Shown here in pieces: positions 6,212-9,795 of a stretch of DNA of 9,795 bases. Source of the DNA: Candidatus Ruminimicrobiellum caprinum (GTDB taxonomy: Bacteria; Elusimicrobiota; Endomicrobiia; Endomicrobiales; Endomicrobiaceae); assembly GCA_017413305.1 (NCBI GenBank), contig JAFPUA010000312.1, positions 1-9,795 of the forward strand, written 5' to 3'. A program made the position numbers and the translations under genes. Under the pieces are notes generated by a model. The model worked only from the letters and a program-made list of their open reading frames with translations, did no database searches and had not been told where the DNA came from. The stretch's first letter is position 1; each line of letters starts with the position of its first letter.

Positions 6212-6226
6212 TCTTTTAGATAAAAT
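6198..6226 (+). promoter_or_regulatory. Promoter of trpB2
   Basis: TTGACA (6198-6203, perfect), a 17-bp spacer and TAAAAT (6221-6226, 5/6). The start near 6233 gives a leader of about 23 nt with AAGGAG at 6243-6248. The -35 box overlaps the spacer of the divergent tadA promoter, so the two may compete for polymerase. Confidence 0.75.
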
Positions 6227-6255
6227 GTTGTAACTTTATTGTAAGGAGCAAAAAA

Positions 6256-7623
6256 ATGTTAGAAAACAAGAAGATAATTTTAGCAGAAAAAGATATTCCA
6301 ACACAATGGTATAATATGCAGGCAGATTTACCTACGCCGCTTGACCCGTATATCAACCCTAGAACAGGGAAACCTGCTACAAAAGATGAATTGTGCCAAA
6401 TATTTCCTGAGCCTATCGTAAATCAGGAATTAAGCACAGAAAGATGGATAGATATCCCGGAAGAGGTTAGGGACGTATATAAATTATGGAGACCTTCTCC
6501 GCTTATCCGTGCAAGAAACCTTGAAAAGTTTCTTGATACACCTGCGAAAATTTATTTTAAAAACGAAGGTGTCAGCCCGTCGGGCAGCCATAAATCAAAT
6601 TCAGCAATTGCACAAGCATATTACAATATGAAAGCAGGAACAAAAAGAATTGCAACTGAAACCGGTGCAGGACAATGGGGTTCTGCTTTAGCGATGGCAT
6701 GCAAAATGTTCGGTATAGAGTGTGTAGTATATATGGTAAAAGTTTCTTTCCAACAGAAACCTTACAGAAAATCTCTTATGCAAGTTTACGGAGCAAACGT
6801 TTTTGCCAGCCCGTCAGTACAAACGGAAGCTGGAAGAAAAGTTTTAGAAAAAGATCCTAATTGCAATGGTTCACTTGGTATAGCAATTTCCGAAGCTATT
6901 GAAGATGTAGTAACTCACCAAAATGCTAAGTATGCTTTAGGCAGTGTTTTAAACCATGTTGCATTACATCAAACAATTATAGGTCTTGAGGCTAAAAAAC
7001 AGATGGAAATAGCCGGCGAATATCCTGATATAGTTATCGCGTGTCTTGGCGGCGGTTCGAATTTCTCCGGTATGGCATTTCCTTTTATAATGGATAAAAT
7101 TAACGGAACTCATAAAAATTTAAGAGCAATAGCTGCAGAGCCTTCTGCGTGTCCGAAACTTTCCAAAGGTGTTTACGCTTACGATTTCGGCGACTTGTCC
7201 GGCTTTACTCCGGCAATAAAAATGTATACTTTAAGCCACACATTTATGCCCAGCGGTATTCATGCCGGCGGCTTAAGATACCATGGTGCTTCGCCTCTTG
7301 TATCTGCAATAGTTAAAGCAAAACTTGCAGAATCTACCGTTATAAAGCAGACGGAAGCTTTTGAAGCTGCAGTTACATTTGCAAGATGCGAAGGAATTCT
7401 TCCTGCACCGGAATCTTCTCATGCAATAAGAGCCGCTATTAATGAAGCTTTAATCGCAAAAGAAGAAGGAAAAGCAAAGACAATATTGTTCAATTTGTCC
7501 GGACATGGCCACTTCGATTTAACTGCTTATGACAGCTATTTATCCGGAAATATGCAAGACTGTGACTTTTCACAAGAAGAAGTAAATAAGGCTTTAAAAG
7601 ATTTACCTAAAATCGCTGAATAG
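6256..7623 (+). CDS. trpB: Tryptophan synthase beta chain, TrpB2 type
   Basis: This PLP enzyme condenses indole with L-serine to make tryptophan. The 455-residue length, the N-terminal extension (QWYNMQADLPTPLDP near 17-31) and WRPSPLIRA mark the TrpB2 subclass rather than the roughly 400-residue TrpB1. Landmarks are the PLP lysine in GSHKSNSA (Lys113), ETGAGQWG (Glu135 catalytic), the phosphate-binding GGGSN (265-269), PAPESSHA (383-390) and the C-terminal LSGHGHFD (414-421). AAGGAG 7 bp upstream supports the start. There is no trpA or other trp gene beside it: the gene has its own promoter, diverges from tadA and is followed by a hairpin. TrpB2 proteins often work without a bound alpha subunit and can recycle free indole, so that role or a scattered trp pathway are both possible from this window alone. 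Confidence 0.95.
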   Translation: MLENKKIILAEKDIPTQWYNMQADLPTPLDPYINPRTGKPATKDELCQIFPEPIVNQELSTERWIDIPEEVRDVYKLWRPSPLIRARNLEKFLDTPAKIYFKNEGVSPSGSHKSNSAIAQAYYNMKAGTKRIATETGAGQWGSALAMACKMFGIECVVYMVKVSFQQKPYRKSLMQVYGANVFASPSVQTEAGRKVLEKDPNCNGSLGIAISEAIEDVVTHQNAKYALGSVLNHVALHQTIIGLEAKKQMEIAGEYPDIVIACLGGGSNFSGMAFPFIMDKINGTHKNLRAIAAEPSACPKLSKGVYAYDFGDLSGFTPAIKMYTLSHTFMPSGIHAGGLRYHGASPLVSAIVKAKLAESTVIKQTEAFEAAVTFARCEGILPAPESSHAIRAAINEALIAKEEGKAKTILFNLSGHGHFDLTAYDSYLSGNMQDCDFSQEEVNKALKDLPKIAE

Positions 7624-7661
7624 CAATTTTATATGATCAAAAGATTAGAATAAAAGACAAT

Positions 7662-7696
7662 TTGAAAATCACAAAAATATAATTTGTGATTTTCAA
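7662..7696. terminator. Perfect 14-bp hairpin after trpB2
   Basis: TTGAAAATCACAAA and TTTGTGATTTTCAA form an unbroken 14-bp stem around a 7-nt AT loop, 38 bp after the trpB2 stop. No T-tract follows the stem on the + strand, so simple intrinsic termination is uncertain. It directly abuts the 110-bp element at 7698. Confidence 0.55.
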
Positions 7697-7697
7697 C

Positions 7698-7807
7698 GCG
7701 ACGAAATATTTTAAATTTGTACAAGGCGACAGCGACCCGCAGTGTACAACTGAACAAGGTACATAAGGGGAGCTGCAACGCAGTACAAATTCAAAAGATG
7801 ATGTCGC
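7698..7807 (+). repeat. 110-bp stem-loop element (copy B) in the zip leader
   Basis: The ends are GCGAC (7698-7702) and GTCGC (7803-7807). Further in, AATTTGTAC (7714-7722) pairs with GTACAAATT (7783-7791), and CAGC..CCC (7730-7738) pairs with GGG..CTG (7768-7775). The loop (7742-7768) carries GTGTACAA, then ACAAGGTACATAAGG, which matches the loop of copy A at 3996-4024 apart from a 2-nt gap and a few substitutions. The element ends 14 bp before the ATG of the ZIP transporter, just short of its ribosome site. It may be a small non-autonomous palindromic element or a structured RNA leader. Confidence 0.75.
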
Positions 7808-7821
7808 AATAAGAGGCTTAA

Positions 7822-8529
7822 ATGGTATTATTGTATTCATTACTAGCTATGGTTTCTGCTATCTGCGGAACTTTGCTGGTGCTAAAATTTTCAGAGTGGG
7901 CAAGAAAGAATTCTATTCTTCTTATAGGATTTGCTGCCGGCGTAATGTTATCTATTGCATTTGTACATTTGATACCGGAAGCAATAGAACATAATCCGGA
8001 TTCAATCATTTATGTGTTTGGCGGATTCTTGTTTATGTTCTTCTTGCAATATTTTATATTTTTCCATCCTTGCCACGATGAACATTGCGGTGTACATTTG
8101 GGAGCGATGTCCACTTTCGGCTTATCATTGCACTCATTTTTTGATGGAATAATAATAAGTATCGGCTTTGATGCAAACGCTTACATAGGTTTAATGACCA
8201 CGATTGCAATAATGTTACACAAACTTCCAGATGGCGTAACTATTACCGGAATATTGATGCATTCAAATAAATCTATCAAGAAAATATTAACATATTCTAT
8301 TGCAACTGCAGTGTTTACCCCAATAGGAACTTTGGTAGGAATATTTTTTTCCAACCAGATTTCTCACTTGATTGGGAACTTCTTAGCATTGACATCCGGA
8401 ACATTTATTTATCTTGCTGCAGCAGATTTAATTCCGGAAACGCACAAAGCATCAAATAAGAAAGCCGGAATATGCTTGCTTGCCGGCGTTATTATTGTGG
8501 CATTCCTAGGACATTTAGTTCATCATTAA
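7822..8529 (+). CDS. ZIP-family divalent metal transporter
   Basis: ZIP proteins move Zn2+, Fe2+ or similar ions into the cytoplasm across the inner membrane. The 235-residue protein has about eight hydrophobic segments and an outward-facing N-terminus of the family type. FVHLIPEA (48-54) lies near the end of the second segment. A His/Cys/Asp-rich loop (HPCHDEHCGVH, 82-92) follows the third segment, where the family usually has its metal-rich loop. The metal-site helices are HSFFDGI (104-110) and HKLPDGV (133-139), and a late segment reads IYLAAADLIPETH. Both metal helices carry Asp-Gly where ZupT-like proteins have Glu-Gly, and Ser replaces the usual Asn after His104. The start is supported by GAGG 6 bp upstream. 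The leader contains stem-loop element B. The metal specificity cannot be told from sequence alone. Confidence 0.9.
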   Translation: MVLLYSLLAMVSAICGTLLVLKFSEWARKNSILLIGFAAGVMLSIAFVHLIPEAIEHNPDSIIYVFGGFLFMFFLQYFIFFHPCHDEHCGVHLGAMSTFGLSLHSFFDGIIISIGFDANAYIGLMTTIAIMLHKLPDGVTITGILMHSNKSIKKILTYSIATAVFTPIGTLVGIFFSNQISHLIGNFLALTSGTFIYLAAADLIPETHKASNKKAGICLLAGVIIVAFLGHLVHH

Positions 8530-8636
8530 TTATATTACGCAAAAAGGAAATAATGTTTTCGTTTGCTCATTGAAGAAATTTTACTTTTTTTCGCACTGGC
8601 ACTATTCGTTTATATTTTTCAAGCCGGGCTCCAACT

Positions 8637-8672
8637 GTACTTTCCTAACATCTATAGGAAGACGGAAAGTAC
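8637..8672. repeat. Perfect 9-bp inverted repeat (apex hairpin)
   Basis: GTACTTTCC and GGAAAGTAC flank an 18-nt loop, at the centre of the larger inverted repeat 8572-8777. Confidence 0.7.
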
Positions 8673-8900
8673 CACGAACATTGTCGCCCTAAAATTCTCT
8701 GCTCAACTGAATTTTACTTGAAAAATATTGCACTCATAAGCAGTGCCTGAGGTGCTTCAAAAAAGAAATTTTCTTCTTATTTTGTCATTTTTCTGTCTCA
8801 AAAATTGTTCGCTCATAGACGGCTACAGGCTGCACTCGAACATATTTCCTTTTTTGTTGTTCATAAAAATATCGAGCGAAGAAAAATTTCCTCGCCCGAC

Positions 8901-8927
8901 TTTGAGAAATGCTATGTTTTTCTCAAA
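8901..8927. terminator. Perfect 9-bp hairpin downstream of the pilin gene
   Basis: TTTGAGAAA and TTTCTCAAA flank a 9-nt loop, 11 bp past the pilin stop on the minus strand. On that strand GTCGGG follows instead of Ts; on the + strand a T-rich tail follows. It is a likely RNA hairpin that may end either convergent transcript. Confidence 0.5.
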
Positions 8928-8937
8928 TTATTCATTT

Positions 8938-9360
8938 TTAATATATAGTAACACCTTTGGTAAGATTATAATCCATAGTAATATTTGTCTCTTTGCTATT
9001 TACTCCTGCAATATAATAATATTTTAAACCATCTTGATTTGCTTTTCCTCCTATACTAAAACAAGTAAAAAATTTGTTTGTCCGTGCATTTACGTGTAAA
9101 ATTTCTTCGTTTGAAGTAAATTTCCAATCTCCCCAATTTGTTACTGTTCCTCCGTTTCCATTTTGTGAATGCAAAAAATTTCCCCATTCTGCAAAATATT
9201 GCTCTTGTGCAGAACGAATAGTTGCAAGCAAAGCATAACCTTCTGCAATTTTTACTTTTGTATTGTTGATATTATAAATTGGCACAGATATTGACATTAA
9301 AGCTATGATTATTACTATTGTAATTACCAATTCTACTAAGGTAAAACCTTTTCTTTTCAT
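8938..9360 (-). CDS. Type IV pilin-like protein (prepilin)
   Basis: The protein has 140 residues with a class III signal. A short basic leader MKRKG is followed by FTLVELVITIVIIIALMSISVP, with cleavage expected after Gly5, N-methylation of Phe6 and the conserved Glu at mature position 5 (residue 10). The hydrophobic helix (6-28) continues into an amphipathic helix (KVKIAEGYALLATIRSAQEQYFAEWGNF, 35-62). The globular part is short and Trp/Asn/Thr-rich, with one cysteine (Cys100) and hence no internal disulphide. AGGAGG 5 bp upstream of the ATG is strong support for the start. It stands alone, with no pilus-assembly genes in view, so it may be a major pilin, a minor pilin or a type II secretion pseudopilin. 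The leader is about 150 nt long and structured, which suggests post-transcriptional control. Confidence 0.92.
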   Translation of the reverse strand: MKRKGFTLVELVITIVIIIALMSISVPIYNINNTKVKIAEGYALLATIRSAQEQYFAEWGNFLHSQNGNGGTVTNWGDWKFTSNEEILHVNARTNKFFTCFSIGGKANQDGLKYYYIAGVNSKETNITMDYNLTKGVTIY

Positions 9361-9403
9361 ATTCCCTCCTATTTTTTTCTTGCAAAAAACTTTTAAAATT
9401 ATT

Positions 9404-9454
9404 AAACTGGTAGTAGAACAAATGAGGCAACATTTGGTAAACTACCACCAGTTT
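9404..9454 (-). promoter_or_regulatory. Two-part hairpin in the pilin leader
   Basis: Outer arms AAACTGGTAGT (9404-9414) and ACTACC-ACC-AGTTT (9441-9454, with a 3-base bulge) enclose an inner stem CAAATG/CATTTG (9419-9424, 9431-9436). A competing pair, GTAAAC (9437-9442) with GTTTAC (9455-9460), uses bases of the same 3' arm. The hairpin lies 44 bp upstream of the pilin ATG and has no strong T-tract after it. Confidence 0.6.
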
Positions 9455-9463
9455 GTTTACAAG

Positions 9464-9485
9464 AGATTATATACATATATAATCT
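9464..9485. promoter_or_regulatory. 22-bp palindrome, operator-like
   Basis: AGATTATATA-CA-TATATAATCT is perfectly symmetrical (10 bp arms, 2 bp centre). It lies between the predicted pilin promoter and the pilin gene, in the spacer shared with a divergent HTH regulator gene. It could be a dimeric repressor site or an AT-rich RNA hairpin. Confidence 0.55.
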
Positions 9486-9519
9486 TCCGTGTTTCGTTTG
9501 CACTATATTTCAAAAACAA

Positions 9520-9546
9520 ATTATACTGCTGTAGCCTTATTGTTAA
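9520..9546 (-). promoter_or_regulatory. Possible pilin promoter
   Basis: On the minus strand, TATAAT (9525-9520) is perfect. The best -35, TTAACA (9546-9541), is 5/6 but only 15 bp away, shorter than usual. The start would be near 9513. Confidence 0.4.
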
Positions 9547-9569
9547 CTAACAAAATTCTAACATATAAT
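9540..9569 (+). promoter_or_regulatory. Possible promoter of the HTH gene
   Basis: TTGTTA (9540-9545), an 18-bp spacer and TATAAT (9564-9569). It overlaps the divergent pilin -35 at GTTAAC. The start near 9576 gives a leader of about 58 nt ending in AAGGAG. Confidence 0.5.
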
Positions 9570-9633
9570 TTGTTGTTTGTCAAGATTTTTATTTTGTAGA
9601 TTTTATTTCTATTAATATTTAAAAGGAGTTTTC

Positions 9634-9795
9634 ATGCAAAAGATATTGGAAGATTTTTTAAAAAATATTAATAATGGAAGGCTTTTTAAAGCGCAAATAA
9701 CTATTGCATCAAAACTAAATATTGCAAGAGCTTCAGTGTCCAAATGGTGTTCTGGAAAAGCTATGCCATCCGAAGAGAATATTAAAAAAATGGCA
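9634..9795 (+). CDS. Helix-turn-helix DNA-binding protein (3' end outside window)
   Basis: Fifty-four codons are visible and the frame is open to the window edge. AAGGAG at 9623-9628, 5 bp before the ATG, supports the start. Residues 20-46 (AQITIASKLNIARASVSKW..GKAMPS) form a clear Cro/CI (XRE)-like helix-turn-helix: an Ala/Ser-containing first helix (22-28), a turn at LNI, and a recognition helix with ASVSKW, followed by GKAMPS, which recalls the G...P loop of this family. Many full-length relatives with this start are phage-type repressors that carry a C-terminal S24/LexA-like peptidase domain, but that part is not in view. Head-to-head placement with the pilin gene makes self-regulation or pilin control possible. 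The DNA-binding call is firm; target and full domain content are unknown. Confidence 0.8.
   Translation, partial: MQKILEDFLKNINNGRLFKAQITIASKLNIARASVSKWCSGKAMPSEENIKKMA

Larger units (their letters stand above)
8530..8937. repeat. 408-bp non-coding stretch packed with nested inverted repeats
   Basis: No credible gene lies here between the convergent ZIP and pilin genes. A large imperfect inverted repeat pairs 8572-8630 (GAAGAAATTTTAC..., ...ATATTTTTCAAG) with 8720-8777 (CTTGAAAAATAT..., ...GAAATTTTCTTC). Inside it are GTACTTTCC/GGAAAGTAC (8637-8645, 8664-8672) and GGGC/GCCC. Further right are TGTTCG/CGAACA around 8806-8842, a 20-bp imperfect palindrome GCGAAGAAAA.../...CCTCGC (8876-8895), and TTTGAGAAA/TTTCTCAAA (8901-8909, 8919-8927). 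On the minus strand, 8765-8799 (ACAGAAAAATG...AAGAAGAAA) resembles the arm motif at 3861-3900. Bidirectional termination is one plausible role, but the amount of structure exceeds that need. Confidence 0.65.

Noticed and set aside
8743..9027. 94-codon + strand frame over the palindromic block
   Set aside because: It spans several inverted repeats, runs into the antisense of the pilin gene, has no ribosome site and a low-complexity product.
9305..9550. 81-codon + strand frame
   Set aside because: It overlaps the pilin signal sequence and both predicted promoters; no ribosome site or family match.
1..9795. CRISPR array, prophage or insertion sequence
   Set aside because: No regularly spaced direct repeats, no transposase or phage structural genes, and no terminal repeats with target duplications were seen; the HTH gene at the edge alone is not enough for a prophage call.

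Overview
The window is AT-rich bacterial chromosome with ordinary housekeeping and biosynthetic genes. It holds eight protein genes (the first and last cut by the window edges) and one tmRNA gene. The single pilin-like protein (KGFTLVELV start, then an EGYALL.TIR.AQ.QYF.EWGNFL stretch), the AT-rich AAGGAG-type ribosome sites and the TrpB2-type tryptophan synthase resemble what I associate with Elusimicrobiota (Endomicrobia-like) or a similar anaerobic gut lineage. This assignment is tentative and comes from recall, not from a search.

Left part (1-5092): a membrane protein with C-terminal TPR repeats runs in from the left on the + strand. It ends tail-to-tail, with a 26-bp overlap, against a minus-strand DUF815 AAA+ ATPase gene. 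That ATPase gene lies 10 bp behind ilvD and probably shares its transcript. Upstream of ilvD is a 353-bp spacer with an ilvD promoter, a 40-bp half-repeat and a 120-bp stem-loop element, then ilvC on the same strand. IlvC and IlvD catalyse consecutive steps of valine/isoleucine synthesis.

Centre (5093-6255): ssrA (tmRNA, minus strand) sits between AT-rich short repeats and simple hairpin terminators. It is followed by tadA (tRNA adenosine deaminase, minus), whose promoter places transcription within a few bases of the ATG, so the message is probably leaderless. The tadA promoter overlaps head-to-head with a near-consensus promoter for the rightward gene.

Right part (6256-9795): trpB2 (+), a perfect 14-bp hairpin, a 110-bp stem-loop element whose loop core matches the one near ilvC, then a ZIP-family metal transporter (+). 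A 408-bp non-coding stretch full of nested inverted repeats follows, then a convergent type IV pilin-like gene (minus). This gene diverges from a helix-turn-helix DNA-binding protein that runs off the right edge. Their shared 273-bp spacer holds overlapping divergent promoters, a perfect 10+10 bp palindrome and a leader hairpin.

I found no clear novel multi-gene system. The least explained material is non-coding: the pair of related stem-loop elements (3947-4066 and 7698-7807), the palindrome-dense stretch 8530-8937, the pilin/HTH intergenic region, and the long, unusual tag of the tmRNA.
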